From: Lysobacterales bacterium
Lineage (GTDB): Bacteria > Pseudomonadota > Gammaproteobacteria > Xanthomonadales > SZUA-36
DNA: 13,442 bases
NCBI GenBank assembly: GCA_009692275.1
Contig: SHZL01000044.1
Location: 1-13,442, forward strand
Direction: 5' to 3'
A program made the position numbers and the translations under genes. Shown here one piece after another: positions 6,748 through 13,442 of this stretch. Each line of letters begins with the position of its first letter. Position 1 is the stretch's first letter. The notes under the pieces were generated by a model, which saw nothing but the letters and a program-made list of their open reading frames with translations, made no database searches and was not told where the DNA came from.

Positions 6748-7254
6748 ATGGTTGCTTTAAACATTTTTCAAGTTCTGGTCGCGATTGCGATGGTGGCCCT
6801 CATTCTCGTGCAAAGAGGAGCTGGTGCGACTGCGGGAGCGGCATTTGGTAGCGGTGCTTCCGGAACGGTTTTCGGGGCAAGGGGGGCAGGGACGTTTCTG
6901 ACCAAGTCCACTTGGGTGCTGGGTGCCTTCTTTTGCGCCATCAGCCTGACCATTGCGGTCATAGTGTCCCGCGCTGATGTTTCACCCTCATCGGATCTTG
7001 GAGTGATTGCCGCCTCCGAACCGGTGCAACAGGAAGCCGCGGAAGTATTGGCTACCGAGGCCGCGTCTGAAGCAGAGAGCGGCCCGGAAGTGGACGTTCC
7101 AACAATGATGATTAATGAGAACAATGCCGAGGGTGCCACTACCCCGCCTGAGCAGGCAGCTGAAGACCTTCCCGGGGTCAAAGAACCGGTTGCGGAATCA
7201 ACTGAAATCAACCAGGATCAGAAAGCCGCGGGTAAAGATTCAGACGATTCCTGA
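6748..7254 (+). CDS. secG: Preprotein translocase subunit SecG with long acidic tail
   Basis: SecG is the small auxiliary subunit of the SecYEG protein-export channel in the inner membrane. Residues 1-75 give the whole family core: transmembrane helix 1 (about 3-21, NIFQVLVAIAMVALILVQRG), the conserved loop GAAFGSGASGTVFGARGAGTFLTK, and transmembrane helix 2 (about 54-74). SecG is usually near 75-130 residues; this one has 168. The extra part, from about residue 80, is low-complexity, rich in Glu, Ala, Pro, Asp and Ser, and probably disordered. The ribosome site is modest (GGAA at 6737-6740, 7 bases before ATG). The gene lies between tpiA and a tRNA-Leu, the standard context. Confidence 0.95.
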   Translation: MVALNIFQVLVAIAMVALILVQRGAGATAGAAFGSGASGTVFGARGAGTFLTKSTWVLGAFFCAISLTIAVIVSRADVSPSSDLGVIAASEPVQQEAAEVLATEAASEAESGPEVDVPTMMINENNAEGATTPPEQAAEDLPGVKEPVAESTEINQDQKAAGKDSDDS

Positions 7255-7270
7255 TACGAAGGCGCTAATT

Positions 7271-7355
7271 GCCCACGTGGTGGAATTGGTAGACACGCTA
7301 TCTTGAGGGGGTAGTGGCGAAAGCTGTGCCGGTTCGAGTCCGGCCGTGGGCACCA
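7271..7355 (+). tRNA. tRNA-Leu, anticodon GAG
   Basis: The cloverleaf can be folded by eye. The acceptor stem is GCCCACG (7271-7277) with CGTGGGC (7345-7351), followed by discriminator A and an encoded CCA (7353-7355). The D-arm region carries GGAATTGGTAGAC. The anticodon stem CTATC/GGTAG closes a TTGAGGG loop with anticodon GAG at 7305-7307, reading CUC and CUU. A 13-base variable arm (7315-7327) marks a class II tRNA, as expected for Leu. The T arm is GCCGG-TTCGAGT-CCGGC. It starts 16 bp after the secG stop and ends 48 bp before nuoA, so it is likely processed out of a longer transcript. Confidence 0.97.
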
Positions 7356-7403
7356 TTTTAGATGAGGGAGAGTAAGGGCTCCCCGTTAAGGTGAAATACT
7401 GGA

Positions 7404-7760
7404 ATGCTGGCAGACTATTTTCCCATCCTTGTTTTCCTGGCGATCTCGATCGTACTGGGTATCGTCCTGCTGTCCGCGGGCGGATTGTTGGGTCCGCGCC
7501 GGCCCGACAGTGAAAAGCTTTCTCCATACGAGTGTGGTTTCGAGGCCTTCGAAGATTCACGGACACGATTTGACGTCCGTTACTACCTGGTAGCGATCCT
7601 GTTCATTATTTTTGACCTGGAAATTGCCTTTTTCATCCCCTGGGCACTGGTGCTGGATAAACTCGGAACCTACGGCCTGCTTGCAATGATGGTTTTTGTA
7701 CTTGAGCTGGTTATCGGCTTTTTCTTCGTTTGGAAGAAGGGGGCTCTGGAATGGGAGTAA
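7404..7760 (+). CDS. nuoA: NADH-quinone oxidoreductase subunit A
   Basis: NuoA is a small membrane subunit of respiratory complex I at the junction of the peripheral and membrane arms, near the quinone channel. The 118-residue protein has three hydrophobic helices (about 7-29, 60-80, 90-110). The conserved loop YECGFEAF (residues 42-49) lies between helices 1 and 2, and the second helix contains FDLEIAFFIPW with the functionally important acidic pair D71 and E73. AAGGTGA at 7388-7394 is a good ribosome site 9 bases upstream. It is the first gene of the nuo operon, and its last 10 bases overlap nuoB. Confidence 0.97.
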   Translation: MLADYFPILVFLAISIVLGIVLLSAGGLLGPRRPDSEKLSPYECGFEAFEDSRTRFDVRYYLVAILFIIFDLEIAFFIPWALVLDKLGTYGLLAMMVFVLELVIGFFFVWKKGALEWE

Positions 7761-8284
7761 TAAATCCCGTCCCGATAAGCGCAGTCGATGACATTCTGCG
7801 ACCCCATGCGGATCAAAATCCCCTGCTTGAGCGCGGTATGGTGACAACCTCGCTTGATGTCCTGGTCAATTGGGCGCGCACGGGGTCGATGTGGCCGATG
7901 ACATTTGGCCTGGCGTGCTGTGCCATCGAAATGATGCAGGCGGGCGCAGCGCGCTATGACCTGGATCGTTTTGGTGTGGTGTTCCGCCCCAGCCCGCGCC
8001 AGTCGGATGTCATGATCGTGGCTGGAACGTTGTGCAACAAAATGGCGCCTGCCTTGCGCAAGGTGTACGACCAGATGCCGGATCCAAAGTGGGTGATTTC
8101 CATGGGATCGTGTGCCAATGGTGGTGGCTACTACCATTATTCTTATGCAGTTACCCGCGGCTGTGATCGCATCGTACCCGTGGACGTCTATGTTCCCGGA
8201 TGCCCTCCCACTGCTGAGGCCCTGGTTTACGGAATACTGCAATTACAGGCAAAGATTCGCCGTACCAATACAATTTCCAGATAA
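7751..8284 (+). CDS. nuoB: NADH-quinone oxidoreductase subunit B
   Basis: NuoB carries cluster N2, the last [4Fe-4S] centre, which passes electrons to ubiquinone. The 177-residue protein has the four expected ligand cysteines: adjacent C56 and C57 (LACCAIEMMQAG), C121 (MGSCANGGGYYHY) and C151 (PGCPPTAEAL). RPSPRQSDVMIVAGT is also conserved. I chose the ATG at 7751, preceded by AGGGGG at 7738-7743, rather than the in-frame TTG at 7730, which lies deep inside nuoA. The 10-bp overlap with nuoA and the 4-bp gap to nuoC suggest coupled translation. Confidence 0.98.
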   Translation: MGVINPVPISAVDDILRPHADQNPLLERGMVTTSLDVLVNWARTGSMWPMTFGLACCAIEMMQAGAARYDLDRFGVVFRPSPRQSDVMIVAGTLCNKMAPALRKVYDQMPDPKWVISMGSCANGGGYYHYSYAVTRGCDRIVPVDVYVPGCPPTAEALVYGILQLQAKIRRTNTISR

Positions 8285-8288
8285 GCCC

Positions 8289-9029
8289 ATGAAAGCAATC
8301 CCCGAGGCGGTAACCGAACAGTTTTCTGTGATTTTTGGAAACCGTGTAACCGTTGCAGAAGTGCGATTCGGCATTGTTACCATCGAAGTTGCCCCTGAAA
8401 ACTGGCTCGAAGTTTGCCGTGTTTTGCGCGGCAACTCAGAATTTGCCTTTGAGCAGTTAACCGATCTGTGCGGCGTGGATTACCTTGGTTTTGGCCAGAC
8501 GGAATGGGAAACCAGTGATGCCACCTCCGAAGGTTTCAGCCGCGCTGTTGAAGGCCTGGGGCCCGGCAGATTTGCCTGGGGGCAGCGCCCCATGCCGGGG
8601 CATGTTGAACACCGCTACGCGGTTGTATTGCACTTGCTGTCCCAGGCTCACAATCGCCGCCTGCGCGTACGTTGCTTTGCCGCCGACGATGACATGCCCA
8701 TGGTGCCTTCCCTGGTTGACGTCTGGGGTTCAGCCGACTGGTATGAGCGCGAGGCGTTTGACCTGTTTGGCATCATTTTTGAAGGCCACCCGGACTTGCG
8801 CAGAATCCTCACGGATTACGGCTTCACCGGCCACCCGTTCCGCAAAGATTTTCCCCTGATTGGCAATGTTGCAGTGCGCTATGACACGGAGAAAAAACGG
8901 GTTATCTATGAACCTGTTGAAATCGAACCGCGTGTGCTTGTGCCGCGTGTGTTGCGCAACGATGCCCGCTACAAGGCAGATGATATCGACCGGGAAGCGC
9001 AAATTCGCGCTGATGAGCAAGCTGGCTGA
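8289..9029 (+). CDS. nuoC: NADH-quinone oxidoreductase subunit C
   Basis: NuoC is a peripheral-arm subunit that packs against NuoD and has no cofactor. The signature REAFDLFGIIFEGHPDLRRI followed by LTDYGFTGHPFRKDFPL is complete. The 246-residue protein is a separate gene, not fused to NuoD as in E. coli. Between LCGVDYLGFG and HRYAVVLHLLS there is a roughly 45-residue segment (EGFSRAVEGLGPGRFAWGQ and neighbours) like that of Xanthomonas-type NuoC. The C-terminus has a long charged tail after RKRVIYEPVE-like sequence. The ATG at 8289 matches the family start; a longer frame from 8112 would overlap nuoB by 170 bases. No strong ribosome site is visible, so coupling to nuoB is likely. Confidence 0.96.
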   Translation: MKAIPEAVTEQFSVIFGNRVTVAEVRFGIVTIEVAPENWLEVCRVLRGNSEFAFEQLTDLCGVDYLGFGQTEWETSDATSEGFSRAVEGLGPGRFAWGQRPMPGHVEHRYAVVLHLLSQAHNRRLRVRCFAADDDMPMVPSLVDVWGSADWYEREAFDLFGIIFEGHPDLRRILTDYGFTGHPFRKDFPLIGNVAVRYDTEKKRVIYEPVEIEPRVLVPRVLRNDARYKADDIDREAQIRADEQAG

Positions 9030-9031
9030 AC

Positions 9032-10285
9032 ATGGCGGAAATTCGCAACTACACGATGAACTTTGGCCCGCAGCACCCGGCTGCGCACGGGGTATTGCGG
9101 CTGGTTCTTGAAATGGATGGCGAAACCGTTGTCCGGGCTGATCCGCACATCGGCTTGTTGCACCGGGCCACGGAGAAGCTTGCTGAAAGTAAACCGTTCA
9201 GCCAGTCCATCGGCTACATGGACCGGCTCGACTACGTGTCCATGATGTGCAATGAACATGCCTATGTGCGCGCAATCGAACAACTGCTGGGAGTCGAGGC
9301 GCCGGTTCGGGCGCAGTACATCCGCACGATGTTTGACGAACTGACCAGGTTTTCCAATCACCTGATGTGGATCGGTTCCTCTGCGTTGGACCTTGGTGCA
9401 ATGACCGTATTCCTGTATGCCTTTCGCGAACGGGAAATGGTCATGGATATGTATGAGGCGGTTTCCGGGGCACGCCTGCACGCAAGCTATTACCGGCCAG
9501 GCGGTGTTTACCGGGACCTTCCGGACAGCATGCCTTTATACCAGGAGTCCCGCTGGACCAAGGGCCGGGCACTCAAGCGCAAAAACGAATGGCGCGAAGG
9601 ATCACTGCTTGATTTCATCGAAGCATTTACGCGCGATGTGCCAGCTCGCATTGATGAATATGAGACCCTGCTGACCGACAACCGAATCTGGAAACAGCGG
9701 ACCGTCAATATTGGTATTGTCAGTCCGCAGAGAGCCATGCAGCTGGGTTTCAGCGGGCCTATGCTGCGTGGTTCAGGAATTGAATGGGACTTGCGGAAAA
9801 AGCAGCCCTATGCCTGCTACGACAAGGTCGAGTTCGACATTCCCGTTGGCGTCAACGGAGACTGTTATGACCGTTACCTGATCCGGGTGGAAGAGATGCG
9901 CCAGAGCGCGCGCATCATCTTGCAGTGTGTTACCTGGTTGCGGGCTAATCCGGGTGCGGTCATGCTGAAAAATTTCAAGGTCGTTCCACCTTCACGAGAA
10001 GAGATGAAGGACGACATGGAAGCCCTGATTCATCACTTCAAGCTTTTCACTGAAGGTTATTGTGTACCACCGGGTGAAACCTATGCGGCCGTGGAGGCAC
10101 CTAAAGGTGAGTTCGGTTGTTACCTGGTTTCTGACGGGGCTAACAAGCCATTCAGGGTGCATCTCCGGGCTCCGGGGTTTGCTCACCTGTCCGCGTTAAA
10201 TGAAATGGCCAAAGGCCACATGCTGGCTGATACAGTCGCCATCATCGGCTCCCTGGACCTGGTATTTGGCGAGGTGGACCGATGA
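9032..10285 (+). CDS. nuoD: NADH-quinone oxidoreductase subunit D
   Basis: NuoD is the 49-kDa-type subunit that, with NuoB, forms the quinone-reduction site of complex I. The 417-residue protein begins with MAEIRNYTMNFGPQHPAAHG and is full length. H19 (in HGVLRL) and Y68 (in MDRLDYVS) are 49 residues apart, the same spacing as the quinone head-group His/Tyr pair known from Thermus. PRAMQLGFSGPMLRGSG-like sequence and the C-terminal APGFAHLSAL and GSLDLVFGEVDR are family hallmarks. It starts 2 bp after nuoC without a clear ribosome site, and its TGA overlaps the nuoE ATG (ATGA). Confidence 0.98.
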   Translation: MAEIRNYTMNFGPQHPAAHGVLRLVLEMDGETVVRADPHIGLLHRATEKLAESKPFSQSIGYMDRLDYVSMMCNEHAYVRAIEQLLGVEAPVRAQYIRTMFDELTRFSNHLMWIGSSALDLGAMTVFLYAFREREMVMDMYEAVSGARLHASYYRPGGVYRDLPDSMPLYQESRWTKGRALKRKNEWREGSLLDFIEAFTRDVPARIDEYETLLTDNRIWKQRTVNIGIVSPQRAMQLGFSGPMLRGSGIEWDLRKKQPYACYDKVEFDIPVGVNGDCYDRYLIRVEEMRQSARIILQCVTWLRANPGAVMLKNFKVVPPSREEMKDDMEALIHHFKLFTEGYCVPPGETYAAVEAPKGEFGCYLVSDGANKPFRVHLRAPGFAHLSALNEMAKGHMLADTVAIIGSLDLVFGEVDR

Positions 10286-10833
10286 TAAATTCCACTGGGA
10301 AATCCATAGGGAAGTCCAGTGGAAATGCCCCTGGCAATAATCCGGTTCGGGAGGGCTTGCTCAGCCACCAGACCAGGCAGGCCATTGACCATTGGTTAGG
10401 CAAGTTTCCACCGGAGCAGAAGCGCTCAGCCCTGATCCAGTCATTAATGGCTGCGCAAACGCAAAACGGTGGCTGGCTTAGCAGGGAATTGATCGAAGCC
10501 GTGGCTGGGTACCTGGATCTGCCCCCGGTATGGGCACACGAGGTTGCGTCGTTTTATTCAATGTTCGATCTCAAGCCAACCGGGCGGCACAAGGTCAACA
10601 TCTGCACCAATATATCCTGTTGGCTTAACGGAGCAGAGGACCTGGTCGCCTACGTCGAGAGGAAACTTGGAATTCGCACCGGGGAAACAACGAGTGATGG
10701 ACGAATCACCCTGGTGCGCGAAGAAGAATGCCTGGCCGCCTGTTGCGGCGCTCCCATGATGGTAGTTGATGGTCATTATCACGAGCGTCTGGACGTGAAC
10801 AAGCTGGACTCCATCCTGGATGGCCTTGATTGA
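10282..10833 (+). CDS. nuoE: NADH-quinone oxidoreductase subunit E
   Basis: NuoE is the thioredoxin-like 24-kDa-type subunit of the NADH-dehydrogenase module, holding the [2Fe-2S] cluster N1a. The four ligands are C108 and C113 (NICTNISCWLNG, Cx4C) and C150 and C154 (EECLAACCGAP, Cx3C). AHEVASFYSMFDLKPTGRHK is a typical helix-turn segment. The protein has 183 residues, somewhat longer than E. coli NuoE (166). The excess is at the N-terminus: residues 4-19 read STGK, SIGK, SSGN, APGN, a degenerate Ser/Gly tetrapeptide repeat. GAGGTG at 10271-10276 is a good ribosome site, and the start overlaps the nuoD stop. A later start would remove the repeat but has no equally good support. Confidence 0.95.
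   Translation: MINSTGKSIGKSSGNAPGNNPVREGLLSHQTRQAIDHWLGKFPPEQKRSALIQSLMAAQTQNGGWLSRELIEAVAGYLDLPPVWAHEVASFYSMFDLKPTGRHKVNICTNISCWLNGAEDLVAYVERKLGIRTGETTSDGRITLVREEECLAACCGAPMMVVDGHYHERLDVNKLDSILDGLD
10291..10338 (+). repeat. Degenerate 12-bp repeat at the 5' end of nuoE
   Basis: Four in-phase 12-bp units can be aligned: tccactgggaaa, tccatagggaag, tccagtggaaat and gcccctggcaat. They encode Ser-x-Gly-Lys/Asn-like tetrapeptides. The first three share TCC, GG and AA; the fourth is weaker. This looks like an old, decayed tandem duplication. Confidence 0.55.
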
Positions 10834-10848
10834 TGGTGAGCAAGTAAC

Positions 10849-12144
10849 ATGGCAAATCACAACGTAGTATTTACCACGCTGTATGCAGACCAGCCCTGGT
10901 CCATGGAAACCTACCTGTCCATCGATGGTTACAAGGCATGGAACAAGATCCTTGCAGAGAAAACGCCACAGGAGAAAATCATAGATGTCGTCAAGGAGTC
11001 TGCGTTGCGGGGACGTGGCGGCGCAGGCTTTCCTACGGGGCTGAAGTGGAGTTTCATGCCACGTTCCGCACCGGTGCAAAAGTACGTTCTGTGCAATTCT
11101 GATGAGTCAGAGCCGGGCACTTGCCATGACCGTGACATCCTGCGTTTCAACCCGCATGCCGTGATCGAAGGCATGGCTATCGCCGGTTACGCCATGGGTG
11201 CGACGGTTGCCTATAATTATCTGCGCGGCGAGTTTCACCACGAACCTTTTGAGCGTTTTGAGCATGCCCTGGCCGAAGCCTACGCGGCCGGTCTGCTGGG
11301 GAAAAACATCCATGGTTCAGGTGTGGATATGGACATCCACGCGGTATTGGGCGCCGGGGCGTATATTTGTGGCGAAGAGACTGCATTGATGGAGTCTCTT
11401 GAAGGCAAGAAAGGCCAACCACGATTCAAACCACCGTTTCCCGCAAATTTCGGCCTCTACGGCAAACCCACAACAATCAACAACACCGAGACTCTTGCAT
11501 CCGTGCCACACATCATGCGCAACGGGGCCGAATGGTTTTTGAAAATTGGCAAACCGAATAACGGCGGACCCAAGGTTTTCTCAGTTTCCGGGCATGTCAA
11601 CAACCCAGGTAATTTCGAAGTACCGTTGGGGACGCCCTTTGCAGACCTGCTTGCCATGGCGGGCGGTGTCCGCACGGGCAGAACGCTCAAGGCTGTTATA
11701 CCGGGTGGTTCCTCCATGCCCGTTTTGCCCGCTGACGTGATGCTGAACCTCACCATGGATTATGACGCGATCAGCAAGGCGGGTTCGGGGCTGGGCTCGG
11801 GTGCGGTCATCGTCATGGACAATACCACCTGCATGGTCAAAGCGTGTATGCGCATTGCGCGCTTTTACCACATGGAATCCTGTGGCCAGTGCACGCCTTG
11901 CCGGGAGGGTACGGGGTGGATGCACCGCATGCTGCAAAGAATAGTGGATGGGAAAGGCCGTGCCGGCGACCTCGAATTGCTGCGGTCCGCCGCCGGCCAG
12001 ATCGAGGGGCACACAATCTGCGCTTTTGGTGAAGCTGCGGCGTGGCCGGTGCAGGGGATGCTGCGGCATTTCTGGCCGGAGTTTGAATATTTTGTTGCCC
12101 ACGGCCGTTCGATGGTCGAGGACAGGCAGGGGATCGCGGCATGA
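10849..12144 (+). CDS. nuoF: NADH-quinone oxidoreductase subunit F
   Basis: NuoF is the electron-entry subunit of complex I: it binds NADH and FMN and carries cluster N3 [4Fe-4S]. The 431-residue protein has the NADH-binding glycine-rich motif GRGGAGFPTG from residue 55, and CNSDESEPGTCHDRDI and GAGAYICGEETAL for FMN and nucleotide binding. The cluster ligands are C345, C348 and C351 (ESCGQCTPCREGT) plus C391 (HTICAFGEAAAWP). GGTGAG at 10835-10840 lies 8 bases before the ATG. The stop overlaps the nuoG start (ATGA). Confidence 0.98.
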   Translation: MANHNVVFTTLYADQPWSMETYLSIDGYKAWNKILAEKTPQEKIIDVVKESALRGRGGAGFPTGLKWSFMPRSAPVQKYVLCNSDESEPGTCHDRDILRFNPHAVIEGMAIAGYAMGATVAYNYLRGEFHHEPFERFEHALAEAYAAGLLGKNIHGSGVDMDIHAVLGAGAYICGEETALMESLEGKKGQPRFKPPFPANFGLYGKPTTINNTETLASVPHIMRNGAEWFLKIGKPNNGGPKVFSVSGHVNNPGNFEVPLGTPFADLLAMAGGVRTGRTLKAVIPGGSSMPVLPADVMLNLTMDYDAISKAGSGLGSGAVIVMDNTTCMVKACMRIARFYHMESCGQCTPCREGTGWMHRMLQRIVDGKGRAGDLELLRSAAGQIEGHTICAFGEAAAWPVQGMLRHFWPEFEYFVAHGRSMVEDRQGIAA

Positions 12145-13442
12145 ACGCTGAAGTCAAGCCGGCTGAAGCTCCACGCGTTGACATGGTTAACATTGAAGTC
12201 GATGGCGTCGCCATGCAAGCAGCTAAGGGCTCGATGATAATCCAGGCAACGGACAAGGCCGGGATTAACATTCCAAGGTTTTGTTACCACAAGAAACTGA
12301 GTATTGCCGCCAATTGCCGCATGTGCCTCGTGGACGTTGAAAAAGCACCCAAGCCCATGCCTGCCTGCGCCACCCCCGTGATGGAGGGCATGAAAGTTTT
12401 TACCCAGTCGCGCCGGGCCGTTGATGCCCAGCACGGCGTGATGGAATTCCTCCTGATTAACCACCCCCTGGATTGTCCCATCTGTGATCAGGGCGGCGAG
12501 TGTGAGCTGCAAGACCTTGCCATGGGCTACGGTCGGTCTGTTTCCCGTTTTACCGAAACCAAGCGCGTGGTCAAGGACAAGAACGCCGGTCCACTGGTGC
12601 AGACCGACATGACGCGCTGCATTCATTGCACTCGCTGTGTGCGCTTCCTGGAAGAAATTGCCGGCACGACGGAAATGGGGGGCAGTGGCCGCGGCGACCG
12701 GCTGGAAATTGGCACCTGCGTTGAGAACAGCATTAATTCGGAACTCTCGGGAAATATCATTGACCTGTGCCCGGTGGGGGCCCTGACGAACAAGCCCTTC
12801 CGGTTTGCCGCGCGTGCCTGGGAATTGGTTGCCAAGCCATCGGTGGGCGTGCACGACGCGGTAGGTTCATTGCTCTACCACCACGCACGCATGGGGCGCA
12901 TTCTGCGTTCGGTGCCACGCGATTGTGAGTCCACCAACGAAACCTGGTTGTCAGACCGTGACCGGTACAGCCAGGCGGGGCTCTATGCGCAGGATCGTGT
13001 AACTCAGCCGATGGTCAGGAAAGGCGATAAATGGCACACGGTTTCGTGGGACGAGGCGGTAAAGGCGGCCGTGCACATTCTCAGTTCGGCCAGTGAAAGC
13101 AAGCGCGGCTCAATTTGCGCGCTGATGTCCGCGGGAGCTGCAACTGAAGAGTACTACCTGGCGCAGCGACTGGTGCGCGGCCTGGGCAGCGCGCACATTG
13201 ACCACCGCTTGCGCGAACAGGACTTCTCAGATGATCAGTGCCGCCCGGCTTCACCTGAGTTTGCAATGAAAATTGCCGACATGGAGAAAGCAGATGCGGT
13301 GCTGCTGGTGGGTTGCAACCCGCGCCACGAAGCACCCATCCTGGGCCACCGCTTGCGCAAGGCATGGCTGAAAGGCGCCGTGATTTCTTCCATCAATCCG
13401 CTGGACTGGGAATTCGTGTTTGGCACCAGCAACAAGGTCATT
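12141..13442 (+). CDS. nuoG: NADH-quinone oxidoreductase subunit G (3' end outside window)
   Basis: NuoG is the large iron-sulfur subunit of the complex I NADH module. The frame is open for 434 codons and runs off the window. The [2Fe-2S] ligands are C48, C59, C62 and C76 (RFCYHKKLSIAANCRMC, PACATPV). The His-Cys3 cluster N5 has H108, C112, C115 and C121 (NHPLDCPICDQGGEC). The [4Fe-4S] cluster N4 has C160, C163, C166 and C210 (RCIHCTRC, LCPVGAL). I see no extra Cx2Cx3C motif of the N7 type in the next part. From about residue 215 the molybdopterin-oxidoreductase-like domain begins (SVPRDCESTNETWLSDRDRY), without obvious cofactor residues in the visible part. AGGGGA at 12128-12133 is a good ribosome site 7 bases upstream. 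The next gene outside is expected to be nuoH. Confidence 0.97.
   Translation, partial: MNAEVKPAEAPRVDMVNIEVDGVAMQAAKGSMIIQATDKAGINIPRFCYHKKLSIAANCRMCLVDVEKAPKPMPACATPVMEGMKVFTQSRRAVDAQHGVMEFLLINHPLDCPICDQGGECELQDLAMGYGRSVSRFTETKRVVKDKNAGPLVQTDMTRCIHCTRCVRFLEEIAGTTEMGGSGRGDRLEIGTCVENSINSELSGNIIDLCPVGALTNKPFRFAARAWELVAKPSVGVHDAVGSLLYHHARMGRILRSVPRDCESTNETWLSDRDRYSQAGLYAQDRVTQPMVRKGDKWHTVSWDEAVKAAVHILSSASESKRGSICALMSAGAATEEYYLAQRLVRGLGSAHIDHRLREQDFSDDQCRPASPEFAMKIADMEKADAVLLVGCNPRHEAPILGHRLRKAWLKGAVISSINPLDWEFVFGTSNKVI

Noticed and set aside
7366..7383. Hairpin GGGAG/CTCCC between tRNA-Leu and nuoA
   Set aside because: A 5-bp stem with an 8-base loop and no following T run is too weak to call a terminator; it may be chance.
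8112..8288. A longer nuoC start within nuoB
   Set aside because: The extra residues are nuoB sequence in another frame, and the ATG at 8289 matches where NuoC homology begins.

Overview
The window is a compact, almost fully coding stretch of a gammaproteobacterial chromosome. Base composition looks to be in the mid to high fifties % G+C by eye (not counted). Three observations point to a non-enteric gammaproteobacterium: YjgA, TldD and PmbA lie together downstream of a YhdP (AsmA-like) gene; tpiA, secG, tRNA-Leu and the nuo operon are consecutive; and NuoC and NuoD are separate genes, with a NuoC insert recalling that of Xanthomonas-type bacteria. No genus can be named from this alone. I see no transposase, integrase, CRISPR array or other mobile element.

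Region 1 (1-4984) is the peptide-processing block. It holds the 3' end of yhdP, then tldD, yjgA on the opposite strand, and pmbA (tldE). Next comes a small membrane-anchored predicted zinc metalloprotease whose GTG start overlaps the pmbA stop. TldD and TldE form a heterodimeric protease of unfolded peptides, and the fifth gene may be translationally coupled to TldE. Two anomalies fall here. PmbA carries a perfect six-copy 12-bp repeat encoding (Ser-Gly-Gly-Gly)6. The metalloprotease is interrupted by an apparent one-base frameshift in a run of five Gs at its putative Met-turn; the lost C-terminal reading frame is still open down to 4984.

Region 2 (4981-6747) holds a short-chain dehydrogenase on the minus strand, divergent from tpiA. 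A plausible sigma-70 promoter for tpiA lies between them.

Region 3 (6748-13442) runs on one strand. secG, with an unusually long acidic tail, is followed after 16 bp by tRNA-Leu(GAG), and then by nuoA-B-C-D-E-F-G of respiratory complex I. The nuo genes overlap or are tightly packed, and nuoG runs off the window. The ligand cysteines of the iron-sulfur clusters checked in NuoB, NuoE, NuoF and the N-terminal part of NuoG are present, so the complex looks functional. NuoE has an N-terminal extension built from a degenerate 12-bp repeat.

Most of the window is conserved housekeeping sequence. The part most likely to hold something undescribed is the PmbA linker repeat together with the coupled, frameshifted metalloprotease.
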